Shown in pieces: positions 23,701-33,974 of a stretch of 64,000 bases of DNA. Each line of letters begins with the position of its first letter. Within the stretch, counting starts at the first letter, position 1. The notes under the pieces are model-generated. The model did no database searches. It worked only from the letters and a program-made list of their open reading frames with translations, and was not told where the DNA came from. The stretch is from Capniomyces stellatus (lineage: Eukaryota; Kickxellomycota; Harpellomycetes; Harpellales; Legeriomycetaceae): positions 723,925 to 787,924 of the forward strand of contig LUVW01000010.1 of assembly GCA_001661515.1 (NCBI GenBank), written 5' to 3'. The position numbers were made by a program, and so were the translations under genes.

Positions 23701-25743
23701 AAACTCGCCATCTCTGAACTTGTTGCCAGAACTAGCCATTCTTAAACCTGTCCCTCTTATTTTGCTCATATGACCTTCAAATCTGCTTTCGTATATAATA
23801 ATCTGTGCCTCCAACTTTTCGTATCTACTCTTCTGATTCAGACCGTGTAATTCAGTCAGCCTTGCAACGGCGCTACGGTTCATCAACGCAACCATTTTTA
23901 GCTGTTTGATAAATGCCGACTTTGGCAGCTTCTTTTTATTCTTCAAAAACTTTGCCATAAAATTCATTGAAAAATCGGCATATTTATACCCCATATCTTT
24001 ATTCCTTGTCACCTCATAGGCAGAGTAGTTATTGCTATTGTTTATTTTAGCCTCAAGTTCACGGTACTTTTTCAATAGATACGTTGCGTACTCTGTGTAA
24101 AGGTTTATCGTTGCTACCCTCAACTCTGTGTTTTGCACTAACCCATATTCCATCATTTCTCTTTCGTACTTTAACGCCTCATTATATATCCCCAACTCGG
24201 TAAATCCGCAGATCACTGCTTTGTACCCCCTGTGCCCCATAAAAGCTGTACCTGGCTGTTTTTTATCTTTATCCTCAACTTCCAATTCTTCTACTTTACT
24301 CAAATAACTTTCTTCCCAGTTCTTTATCTCTTGCTTAACCAGCTCGCCATTTTTTAGACCTGTCGCTATTTCAATCGCCAGCACCCACGTCTTCTCGTCT
24401 CTGACCAACTTCATATCCTCCAACTTGTTCAAATAATTAGCCGCTTCAACATACCTCCTGCTCTTAGCAAGCCCCGAAACAATCGAATTCACCATTTTTA
24501 TACTAAGCTTCATCTCGCTCTTATCCATCTCCTTTAATATCTCGGGTATTGTCTTGAACTCCTCCAGGCTTTTGTCACTTGCAACTGCCCCCAGAATCGA
24601 TACATATACATACTTGTTTGGCTTGATGTTTTTTGACACCATATCTGCGTACAGATTCATCGCCCCCCGTCCATTCCCCCGGTGTATGTAGTGTGCTATC
24701 ATGACTGAATAAGTACTCACACTCAGCTCATCTCTGCTTGCTATGTCTGACCACAGCATATTCGCTGCACCATACCTTTTGTTCCTAACAAGCGTATTCA
24801 TCATTGAGTTCGATACATGCGAGTTCTGCATCAGCCCCGCCGATACTGCCAGATCATATACCAACGTTGCATTGTCCCACGACCCATGTCTTCCAAACAC
24901 ACTTATCAACTGCGAATACTCTTCCTTCCACAGCTCCCTCATTGTTATTATCTCCATCATCATCTTCTTCGCATACCTCAGCGCTTTACTCCTTTCCAGC
25001 AACTTTATTGCCTTAAACAACCATGATTGTCTGCCATCCCTCTCCATAGTCGTCAAACTAATTCCACTTTTTATCATACTTTCAAACTTATTTATAAACT
25101 TGCTCTGGTTCACTTCGCTCACTTCTTTTATATATACTATTGCCAGCTGATACAGTATGTCTAAATCTGTGTCTTCCTGTTCGTTCCTCTCAATATTATG
25201 TTTGCTTCCATCTGTATGCTCGCTCAACCTCATTTCGTGCTTTGCTTGTTTGCCTTCAATCTCCTCCCTCTCAACATTAGTACCGTAGCCTCTTTTACTC
25301 CCAAGTCTACCCATGTACCTTCCGAGCAAACTATATTTGGTGCTATAGTATCTTTGCCCCAACCGACTTGTTAACCTAAAACCCTCTCCATCGTCCTTTG
25401 CACCAACACCCCCGCCTACTCTGGTTGCTCTGTTTTCCACTCTTTCGCTAACTTTTAATAGACACTCTTCAGCTTTTTCAAGTCCAACCGTCTGTCTTAA
25501 CCCTCTGCCCTCATCCCATATTCGAAAAACATTTTCCCTGCGCAAACCTCCGCTCATGTAACAGTCGCTAGTTTTTATCCTATACTCAACCCCGCTCGAC
25601 TTAATCAAACTCCCTATTAATTTTGTACTAGTCGTATTCACATTTGGTCCGTGGATCGCTCTATTGGTTTCTATAAATCTTCTTACTCCTCCCCTAGAAT
25701 TAGATATTCTTTTTACACTCTTTAAATCCAAACTTCTCAACAT
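20800..25743 (-). CDS. Very long pentatricopeptide-repeat (PPR) type mitochondrial protein
   Basis: A single uninterrupted frame of 1647 aa from the ATG at 25743; a longer frame from 25764 has no ATG. The N-terminus (MLRSLDLKSVKRISNSRGGVRRF) is basic and amphipathic, typical of mitochondrial import. PPR-like helical hairpins are visible at about residues 305-450 (STYSVMIAHYIHRGNGRGAMNLYADMV is cut here to its key pattern: TYSVMIAHY, AMNLYADM, KPNKYVYVSIL), near 1334 (DPNPYTISVMLGML) and near 1545 (PNAYTYNTIIHFLI). The middle part is helical but diverged. PPR proteins bind organellar RNA for processing, stability or translation. Which RNA is unknown, and I could not match a specific yeast or fission yeast protein. 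The length is well beyond most fungal PPR proteins (usually 500-1200 aa). The coding strand is G-rich at the 5' end and C-rich at the 3' end. Confidence 0.75.
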   Translation of the reverse strand: MLRSLDLKSVKRISNSRGGVRRFIETNRAIHGPNVNTTSTKLIGSLIKSSGVEYRIKTSDCYMSGGLRRENVFRIWDEGRGLRQTVGLEKAEECLLKVSERVENRATRVGGGVGAKDDGEGFRLTSRLGQRYYSTKYSLLGRYMGRLGSKRGYGTNVEREEIEGKQAKHEMRLSEHTDGSKHNIERNEQEDTDLDILYQLAIVYIKEVSEVNQSKFINKFESMIKSGISLTTMERDGRQSWLFKAIKLLERSKALRYAKKMMMEIITMRELWKEEYSQLISVFGRHGSWDNATLVYDLAVSAGLMQNSHVSNSMMNTLVRNKRYGAANMLWSDIASRDELSVSTYSVMIAHYIHRGNGRGAMNLYADMVSKNIKPNKYVYVSILGAVASDKSLEEFKTIPEILKEMDKSEMKLSIKMVNSIVSGLAKSRRYVEAANYLNKLEDMKLVRDEKTWVLAIEIATGLKNGELVKQEIKNWEESYLSKVEELEVEDKDKKQPGTAFMGHRGYKAVICGFTELGIYNEALKYEREMMEYGLVQNTELRVATINLYTEYATYLLKKYRELEAKINNSNNYSAYEVTRNKDMGYKYADFSMNFMAKFLKNKKKLPKSAFIKQLKMVALMNRSAVARLTELHGLNQKSRYEKLEAQIIIYESRFEGHMSKIRGTGLRMASSGNKFRDGEFERLFINSLKEDMKWLTGVLADAVQEARVKNNFKNRYKIRLNYRTWTYILESSACYSEVSEAMKSIVYGLSKSSAVIESSTVPYRAMLYYLVEVESQRLKDISNGEVGRKVDGMSILDEQKRERLTEIKYTNYNLICKVVEAAMQANNKVVLANYSSNGNNKVNLSANFFTVPLLHSIVQYFLAINSPDSISRTVDLITYSSQYQSKMEKRFKGNRGQFNDSVLKSHAVANAMSSFVDSQNWGAFDAVYKLIVDFGFVSELGLSLVDMLVLNLKPYVKQVGILDSYNNYSTRAVRLINDISRHNKTSSAQPAGSRVHDASNANSFGVGVGVGVGGDNNDVGGLIEKAGVSEHRPGVESRDSYESSDLSRSNTLEDVVLKIMDMFYERMDPIFAVEIFNNLVKKDIEISGQIYSKIIFVLCSSKTKIEGTIPPRPSPETSNHGLGNTKTIAKNAIKQSAFLKFIQESSVDRKDDILLQIVNEYMSSGHELSHVDYIYLVRYYGGRADLVDLEMVKSILLEAESHSKISQELLAAVTSIQLRTGRGSSPKVAWDWLLSYSGTIKGNEGLNVYYFTNTIHSLVISAQAKIKEEELNSLNIRELGGISGVGINDVLDTDGRLGSVKKVFSTAKELNETFGDVFAAYERMKACKVDPNPYTISVMLGMLSKIEFMPHGSSATTRQSGRQLHRSIRDAKAVASAWLHTIISDALDCRVRINVVTLTVLIRVLYNFLGPSESFGLFAQMDHKFPYYPNANRSFVNEMEYQCLYKHNKARLFEYKRIPLLADLVYADNEFAFKLFGNQGSNKNSLDSSKITPNLDPQPDSGEVAAPNSAAVLRQRLDKNFCAKSHDISYLVQILVRPRISTTMPNAYTYNTIIHFLIHQNDTSSAINVFHHMVSLFKSKLNNPNSRNLHISCVKPTLETATIFLLYFSRTNHLPGIRWVNGWAGELGIVYDKLAIGILDKFQSQL

Positions 25744-28700
25744 TTCTGTGTATTTTTCTCGCAATTCTAATCTCTATCCGTTTTTTTTTTACTCCGAGTT
25801 TATTTAAGCAATTAAAGTTTATATATCCTAATCCTTGCTTTTCTCGCTGTTGATTGTATCAAACAGGCAGGATCGAGCAGTCCAGTAAAAAAATGAAATG
25901 TTTGTCGCTCTTTTACTCTTCAATGCTCTGATACTTCCCTTTGTTGTGTTGAAGCCAATCTTTACTCCTGCTGCCGATAAAGTGCCCTGATTTTGTCCCA
26001 AGTGCTGTTTATAATCCCTCTTTTCCGCTTGACCTCGCCCTAATACCTTTGGATTCTATTAGTATTATTTTTGAAAGTGTGGTAGATATGTTTACTTTTG
26101 TATCCAAGATATTCTACTATACAACCTATCACTCCTCCTGGTGTATTTGAACTTTATTTTTATTTTGCAAATTTATTTTTTAATCCTAATCTATCGATTT
26201 TTTCGATTTTTTTTTTTTTCATTGGACAGTTTAACCAACCTACCAATTAAATCATTAAAAGTTCGATTTCTTCAAATTGAGGAATTCTTGATGGTGTTTT
26301 TTTTTTCTACCTTCAACTCTGATCATCTTTTATTCCACGCAGGGTGGCATCATCTCTGCTAACGCCGTTATACCTTTCAAAATATTCAGTTTAAATAACA
26401 CCAATCTACTTGCATATTAGCAGCCAAATAACAGATGGATACTCAATACCAAGTACTAAACAACCAATGCGTACTTTACTAAATAGCACACCGCTTTTGT
26501 TTCCCTCGCCTACTTGCTGTTCTTGGTGCATCAGTGTTGTTTTTCCTATCTTTTTTCTACCTTTTTCCTGTTTTGTTTTTGTTTTCCTAATGGGAGCATC
26601 TTGCTAGTTGGCTTGTTTTCAACAATATCTAGTCATATTTTTCAGGAACCTTTTGCCATTTTCATTTCAGACGCTGACCGCTTGAAAAAAAAATAAACAT
26701 CAAGAGCCACCTTGCAATAAAAAAAATAATTGATGATGATATAGTTAAAGTTAAAACTTTATATAACCAAACGCCCTGATTGTGCAATAAAGTAACAATT
26801 GGTGCAAGGGTTGTATGATTTTGGTAGATCTCTCAAGCAATTAGACTATAAACTCGACAGACAATGTGCACGTCTACATTAGTGAATTCAAGTTATATTG
26901 ACAATCCAAACAAGAGCAAACATTAAGTAGGGTGTGGATAAAACAAGCTACAGTCTCTAAAACCCTAAATTAGAACAATAAGACAAACTAGGACTAGTGG
27001 AGTGGTTGAAGAGAAAGACGATTCACCAGACATTGGTCAGTATTCTCGGATTGCCTCGAGTTGTTCCATTACTAAACAGAAATGTGACTCAGTCTATACA
27101 AATAGCGTCTGGTTTGGCTCGGCTGTCGGCCAATGCAAACAAAAGGTACCTTTCAATCTATGACATAATGTGGTTTATTTAAAACTGGGCAGATATGCAA
27201 ATATAACTCTTAAACGACTTTGTTGGTAGTGATAATACACGTTTATTATGCTATGGATGTCGGGAATTTGTACTAGTGTTATGTTCATAAATTCAAATAA
27301 CTATTAACATCTATTTCTTTATTTCTTTTTTTTCTTACTTTTTTCTTTCTTTCCAAAGCACAAGCATACAAAGGCAATATCGTTTGGTTTGGAGTGGGAC
27401 AGGGCAGGTAGAAATCTAGTAGTGGAAGGAACTTGAGTGGAGACTACATGATTTGAAATTTGTCAGAAGGCTGTCTTATGTAATCGGAAGAGATTGGTTT
27501 GTAGATGTTTTGTTTATACTTGATGTGATATTATCAAAGGGGGCATGAGGAGTGGATAGTTTTTTTGCAGTTGATTTTAAATGCGAGCCAAAAAAGAATA
27601 ACACATTTGGTAAAAGTCATCACAATAATTTCTAATCAGTTGTGACATTACAACGTCTAGGCGAAAATAAGCGTTTTTTTTCAATAGGAAGAATTCAGTT
27701 GAAGAAAAATAAAATATGATAGGGGGGAAACTTTTGAATATTAAAACCAAGCAAAATTGGTAATTTAATAAACGAAACGCCAAATTAATAAAAAAACCTT
27801 GGAACTTTTATAAGGAAGTTGGAGCTCACTGATTAAATAATAATGAATTAATAAAGGCTGAAGAGATGTGTGGTTCGGAATAGCAGTGTGAAGTAGAGGC
27901 AATAATTAAAAACGGGTCTGTTCTATGGAGCCAGCAAAGTAGGTGTAAAGGCGGATATATGCTGGACACAACACTTGGACAAGTAAAGTTATATTAATCA
28001 GGGCTAGCGATAAATATACTTAAAGTTAGGCGTATGTATAGGTAATTTGGAATACAAGAGAAACTCTGTGAATACTGTTAAATTCCCGCGCAACTTGTCG
28101 GTATACACAGTAGAGATAACAAGTGTTGAACGTGTGACCAGAGCAAATGATTAATAAAGCGGGAAGAATAGGCATAAAAGACGGTATTGTTTGAGCTGAA
28201 ATGAATAATCATTTTAGTCACATTATACTTTTATGCAAGAGAACAATAAAAAGAAGTGAAAGATAATTAAGGTTTTCATTAAAGAGAAAAAAAAGAAAGA
28301 ATAAGGAGTAGAATCAAATCTTGGATTTCAATGGAAATACAAGTTGAATAACTATTGGTATAAACGAAAATATTGTTGGTCAGCCAGTTCAATCAATCTA
28401 TAAACATGATTTGTAGGAATCGAGATAAAAGGAAAGAAAGAAAAAAGTAATTCAATTAAAAAGTGTTTGAAATTAGGATTGGGAGATATTGAGTAATTGT
28501 ATTAATTTAAATTGTGCTTGATTAATAATAACAAAAAAAAAGAGCAAAAAGAAAATAAAGTAGATAAAAACTGACTAATAAAAAGCCTCGAGAAAATTTA
28601 ACAAGTAGCCAATACAAAAAAGTAAAGTGTAATGGAAAAAAAAATACTTTTTTATTTTAAGAAATTCCAATGCTAATAGTAAATCTAAGTGCTTTTGTTT

Positions 28701-29496
28701 ATAGTTTTGATACTGAAAACGTAAAAAAAAAAAGGTTGATATTGCGAAAAATAAAGTAAATAATGGGGAAGTCGAGTGAAAGAGAAAAAAAAATGGGCGA
28801 TTGGAATAAAAAAGCAGAGTATAATCTCGAATATTAAAAAGGAGTTTGCGGAAGGAATTTTGCTAGATAGGATTTCGCAACAATAAGGGGGGAGGGGAAA
28901 TTAGACTCGTTTATTAAAGACCCAAATAGTTGCAATTCATTAAAGGAATAAAGAAAAAAAAGGAAGCGGCTTTGCTTTTATTAGATAAATTCTGTACTTT
29001 ATGTTTTCTAGTTAATAAACTCGCGATTAAGCTTTTCAAACTATAATAAAAATCGGGCAGTTGGGAAATACACGAGCACAAGCAGTTGCAAAGTGACAAA
29101 AGCAACAACGAAAAGAAAGAGAGAAAGAAAGAGAGTAAAAAAAACATATTTTTGTTGAAGTACTTTAAAGCCCAAAGGAATTAGAGTTGCGTAAAGCAAA
29201 GTCAACCAAATAAGGGAATTTTAGCCAAAGGAATTCAAATTGAGTAGAAGCATAGACTAGTTGATACGGAAGTGAGGAGGATAAGAAGAAAAAAAGCAAA
29301 TAAGAGCGAGTCAATAAGGGCGATAGCAAAAAGTAGGGTGTAGATAAATTGGATAATCACAGAGGCAAAAGGAAAGAGAGGGAGGTAAAGAAAACAGTAG
29401 ACAGCAAGATAACACAAAAGAATTTTTTTAATAAAAACAATATCGGAAGGGCTGGCTATTAAAAGAGGAGAAAAAGAAAAGGAAAAAGAGATAACG
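25744..29496. other. 3.75-kb AT-rich divergent intergenic region
   Basis: Lies between the leftward PPR gene and rightward SEC2. From about 27600 to 29490 the + strand is strongly purine-rich (A and G) with few stops in minus-strand frames; this is composition, not coding. An open frame without ATG at about 26967-27180 has mixed codons and could be a gene relic. No tRNA recognised. It must contain the promoters of both flanking genes. Confidence 0.4.
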
Positions 29497-31926
29497 ATGC
29501 TTCTTACAAAGGCATTCACGTCAGGAAATAGAATGGAGCTAAGAAATGATCTGAATATGGCGAACGAAAAAGAGACGCACATAATACCAAACACGAATTC
29601 AGAGATAAAAGAGAAGAGTTTGAATAAAGGCAAGGATGAAAAAAGCGCAGGTGTGGTAGAAAGTAGCGAAGAGGTAGAGCTGGGAAAGAAAAGGATGAAT
29701 GTAGAGGAGATTAGTGAGGATATAGATAGAGTTTTAGTTTCGCTAGAGAACGTGACTTCGATAATAAAGGAGACGAATCTGATATTCAAGACGGATTTTG
29801 AAGATGAGTATAAAGAGTTTGATGGGCCAGAGGCGATCAAGATAAAGCTGACACAGAAACTCGAGGACTGTATTAGGCATGAGAAAAGTATAGAGAGCGA
29901 CTTGGGATTGCTGCGCAATAAAGCGGAGAAGCTGGGGCTGAGGCAGGGGGGAGGAGGGGAAGGAGAAGAGGAAGGATTAGGATTAGGGGACGTAAACGAC
30001 AATATGAGTTTGGCGGAGGTAAAAAAGATAGAGGCGTTTAGGAGAAAGCAAGAGCAGTACAAGGAGGATATAGAGCTGCTGAACAAGAACCTGGAGGATA
30101 TGGTGGGGCTGAAGGCGGGATATATAGAGAAGATAGAGGAGCTGGAGCTAAAAGTGCGAGAGTATGAGAGAAAAGAAGCAGAGCAAGAGCTGGAGATCAA
30201 GGGGCTGCAGTCGTCGTTGGCAGAAATGAACGACAAGGTGGTTGACCAAGTGAACGAGACGGCTGAGGTGGCTTATGCAAAGGAACTGGTGGAGGCAGAG
30301 CTTGAAGAGCTGAGCCAGAAGCTGTTTGAGGAGGCGAACTTGATGGTATCAGAGGAGAGGAGGCAGAAGGGGGCGGTTGAGCGAAAGAACGAGATTTTAG
30401 AGAGGAAGATCAAGGATCTGGAGGACCAGCTGGTGAGCGAAAGGATGCAGAGTGCAGGGCTTAAGGAGCGGCTGCAGAAGGTGTCAGAGGAGCAGGTGAC
30501 GACGCAGCAGCAGATGGCAAGCATCGAGAGCAGAGGGAACGACGAGACGAAGTTTGAGGAGGAGCCCAAGGTAATGGCGCAGAGAAGCGTTCTGTACACG
30601 GCAGAGAGTCTGCTGGAGAGGTGCGACGAAATGGTTCTTGCAGAGTTCAGAGAGTTTTTGGCAGAGATCAGAATGCGGTCGTCTACAAAGTGGCAATCAA
30701 TGCCGTTTTTGCGACACGTGATTGAGGAGGATATTGAGCCTGTGCTGAGGTTTGGACCAAAACCAAGAATCTCGTCAAAAAACATTCTGGATGCCATTAT
30801 GGCAAACACGCTGATAGTGGAGGAGTTTATTACCAAGACTGAAGATTCAGAGTCGACTGCAGAACTGGGCCTAGGTTCAGGTTCAGGTTCAGGTTCAGGT
30901 TCAGGTTCAGGTTCAGGCTCAGTGTCGGGTAAAACTGGGTCGGTTTCGTCTGACTCAAAAGTAGGAATCTCAACCAATGTACCGGCACCACGGCCAATCA
31001 TGCCAAGCAGGTCGCTGTTGTGGGAGAGGCTGAGCGGGAACATTCCAGCAAACCCGAATGGGTGCCAGGCCTGTGGGAAAGAGGGCCAGTGTACTTATAG
31101 ATTCAAGATGGGGCAGAAGACCGATGAGTTGTGGGCGCAAATCGACTCTAGCTGCCGCGACAGGATAGTGTCGGTGTGTGAGTTTTATGGGTTTGTGCGG
31201 TTTTTGCGCCGTGGTTACTTTAACCGGCTGGTGTCTGAGCTTTATGCTGAGGTTATGAGGCTGAGGCTGTGCATGTTTTATGCGCGGTCGGGCACGCTTG
31301 AGTATGCCTACTCGCTAGACCCTTGCCTTTCAAAGGCCTCCTTACTAACTGGTACCATTCCCCAGCTATCCCCGCAAACCCCAACTTCCACCTCCCTAAA
31401 TTCCCGCAACAAAACCGAGCCACCAACAGCTACCAAAAATGACTCTGACACCAACAACCTCCTGGTTCCAAAACGCACCCTGTCAAACTCTATAATGAAT
31501 TTGGTTTCCTTTGACCTTCCCAACCCATTGGCATCAAACACTGCTGTTGAAAACTTGAAGGCGTCAGGGTCAAGGCTCCGTTCCCAGTCCGAAACCATAG
31601 CCCAACAGGAAACCTTTCCTCTCCAGCTTGCTGCCAGATCACACACCAACAACAACCCCGACGACTCCAGCTTTTCTGGTCATCTCAGTTCCGACAAGGG
31701 CTTGAACATTACTGTCGATCCAAATTCTCCTAACCCTAATCACAATCATAACCATAACCTTAACCATAACTCTGATCCTATTTCTATTTCTATTCCCAAC
31801 TCTTCTGAAATCCAGCCTTTTGCCAGACTGCGCGATAGTGCTGATCTGGACCGCCCTGTTGGTTCCAGTCCCAGACAAGACACGCCAAAATCACCCCTAG
31901 CAAACAACCTTGTTAATTCAAGCTGA
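29497..31926 (+). CDS. SEC2: Sec2-type Rab guanine nucleotide exchange factor
   Basis: Activates the secretory Rab (Sec4/Rab8) on exocytic vesicles. Intronless, 809 aa. Residues about 30-330 are coiled coil; the Sec2 GEF signature is at about 262-325: VEAELEELSQKLFEEANLMV, then RRQKGAVERKNEILE. A conserved C-terminal block follows at about 375-600: FREFLAEI, WQSMPFLRHVIEEDIEPVLRF, CQACGKEGQCTYRF (four Cys-type cluster), and SCRDRIVSVCEFYGFVRFLRRGY, all characteristic of fungal Sec2. Between them is a Gly-Ser dipeptide run (about 30877-30923) coded by a ggttca hexamer repeat. The last 160 residues are Ser/Asn/Pro-rich with a His-Asn run. Composition moves from G-rich (5') to C-rich (3'). Confidence 0.9.
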   Translation: MLLTKAFTSGNRMELRNDLNMANEKETHIIPNTNSEIKEKSLNKGKDEKSAGVVESSEEVELGKKRMNVEEISEDIDRVLVSLENVTSIIKETNLIFKTDFEDEYKEFDGPEAIKIKLTQKLEDCIRHEKSIESDLGLLRNKAEKLGLRQGGGGEGEEEGLGLGDVNDNMSLAEVKKIEAFRRKQEQYKEDIELLNKNLEDMVGLKAGYIEKIEELELKVREYERKEAEQELEIKGLQSSLAEMNDKVVDQVNETAEVAYAKELVEAELEELSQKLFEEANLMVSEERRQKGAVERKNEILERKIKDLEDQLVSERMQSAGLKERLQKVSEEQVTTQQQMASIESRGNDETKFEEEPKVMAQRSVLYTAESLLERCDEMVLAEFREFLAEIRMRSSTKWQSMPFLRHVIEEDIEPVLRFGPKPRISSKNILDAIMANTLIVEEFITKTEDSESTAELGLGSGSGSGSGSGSGSGSVSGKTGSVSSDSKVGISTNVPAPRPIMPSRSLLWERLSGNIPANPNGCQACGKEGQCTYRFKMGQKTDELWAQIDSSCRDRIVSVCEFYGFVRFLRRGYFNRLVSELYAEVMRLRLCMFYARSGTLEYAYSLDPCLSKASLLTGTIPQLSPQTPTSTSLNSRNKTEPPTATKNDSDTNNLLVPKRTLSNSIMNLVSFDLPNPLASNTAVENLKASGSRLRSQSETIAQQETFPLQLAARSHTNNNPDDSSFSGHLSSDKGLNITVDPNSPNPNHNHNHNLNHNSDPISISIPNSSEIQPFARLRDSADLDRPVGSSPRQDTPKSPLANNLVNSS
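30877..30923 (+). repeat. GGTTCA hexamer repeat coding Gly-Ser inside SEC2
   Basis: About eight units of ggttca in frame, coding a flexible Gly-Ser linker between the GEF coiled coil and the C-terminal block. Likely length-variable by slippage. Confidence 0.9.
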
Positions 31927-33974
31927 TATTAACGATACCAACTTGGAATAAACAACACGAATATCTCAACAACGATCGAATTACTCCTCTAATCTAGTCC
32001 TTACCCTTTTCGTTTATACAACTCCTACCTTGTTATTGTTACTACTACTACTACTACTACTACTACTATTATTATTTTTAATTTCTGTTTCCTACTTTAT
32101 ACACTCTTATAATTTTTATATCAATCGTTGTGATATATTTTTCTTTCTTTACTCCTTTTTCTTTCTTTCTATTGCGTGTATGACTGTTTATCACCGATAG
32201 TTGCCATGTAAACTTTGCGGTGTACAGTCTAGTAATCACTGCAAGTCATTAAAAACCTAATATTTACTTTTTAACATTTACTTGATGTTGCTATTTTCCT
32301 CGTCCTTCACTTGCTTGGCATTGTTTTCAATTAATAATTAGTCATATTTCCAATACTCTGATTTTGCACACTGAGGTTTTGATTATGGATTCTTGATTTT
32401 GACATGAGCTTGATCAATAAACTTGGCGCCATGTTGCGGTAAGAAAAAAAAAGAAGAAAAAAAAAAAAGGAAATGATAAAATTTGAAGGTTGAGGGTGTG
32501 TGTGTGTAGATATTAATTGAATGTGAGACCGTCATGGTGAATGGGGAATATGTATAAGACGGAAAAGTATTGTGAAAAACAAATAAATAAGCTTGTTCGG
32601 AAATACTAAATAAATGGGATTGTAATTGTTAACCAATAGATCAGGTAAAAATTCGTAACCAAGTGATTATAAAAGTGCAAGGATATTATTAATAGTTGAA
32701 CTTGATTATTTTGCAAAGCAAGTGGATTTAAAAGCCATCAATAGACTTTTAATCTAATCATAAATTCTGCATTGTTGGATTATTACTGGGATATTTGTTG
32801 TCTTGCAGCTCAAAGAAAAGCCGAGAATATTAATAGTAAAATAAAAATAAAAATAAAAAAGAAAACAAAGCAAATAAGAGAAACAAAAGTAAGAGTAGAA
32901 AAAAATAACCAAGTAAAAAAGTAATAGGAAAAAAAAAGTAAAAAATGGTAAAGAAAAAAAGGGAAATGGATAGAAAAGGTATTTTTTACGAGGGGAGGAA
33001 TATAGAATAATAAATGTAACAAAAACAAAAGGAGTATTAGGGTGTTTAAATAATACCTAGGAGAAAAAAAAGCAATTAAAAAAATCAACAACCTAGATTA
33101 TAATATAGTCAAGTGTATATAGCGGTTAAACTTCAAACCAGCTTGGTTTATAATTCTAGAGACTTTATATTATTATTAATATTTTTCTAAAGATTTAAAG
33201 AGAAAGCCAAATAATAATAAAAAAAGAAAAGGAGAATAAATACGCAAATAAAGAAGGTAAGCTTAAAGATTATATAAAAATAAGGATTGTAAAAGAGAAA
33301 GCAGGACAAAGAAAAAGAAACAGGCAATGGTCGGGTTGACTAGGTTGTACTGTTTGTAATCTAAAACAAAGGATCCAAACTACAGCCAAAACTGCAGTAA
33401 AACAAGGACAATAAGCCTGAATAAAATGAAATAGTAAAGGGAACAAGAACAAGGACAAAAACGTGTAAATATATGAATGGGTAGTTCGTATGAGTACTAG
33501 TATATAAAACAAAACAAAAAAAACTAAAGGCTATAAATAAGGCGATGATGTAGAAGAGGATTTTTTTGAAGCTTTGGAAGATATATAAATGCATATATAT
33601 AGATTTATGTAAAACAGAGTGAAGAATAAAACCAAACAAAAGCCATCTGTTTTTGTTTTGTAACTTGCTATACTTGTCCTTTTTTTTAAAAAAAAAATAC
33701 ACACTACTTTTTCAATTAATGGACTAGAGGCGAATGCAATATAAATAAAAGGCGACGAATATATATTGTTTTTTTATTGAAAGAGTACTTGTTCATTAAT
33801 TCGTTAGATTAATTTAAATTATAAATGAAATGATAATATAAATTGGTAGTTCAATAGAGGAATAAACAGGGGGAAAAAAAATAAGGAATACACAGAAAGC
33901 AGAGGGAAAGAGAAAAGAAAAGAAAAGTCAACAAAAAAAAAAAAAAGAAAAAGAAAAGAGAGAATTGAAAAAAG
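31927..33974. other. 2-kb spacer between SEC2 and UBP15
   Basis: The first 300 bp are pyrimidine-rich, with a TAC/ATT microsatellite at 32040-32078 (SEC2 3' end). From about 32440 on the + strand is purine-rich up to the UBP15 start. A T-run/A-run palindrome lies at 33680-33697. The hydrophobic minus-strand frames here (32810-34612) are shadows of purine-rich DNA. No gene seen. Confidence 0.45.

Noticed and set aside
29235..31043. 333- and 256-codon minus-strand frames rich in Ser, Phe and Leu
   Set aside because: Shadows of purine-rich SEC2 leader and coding DNA.
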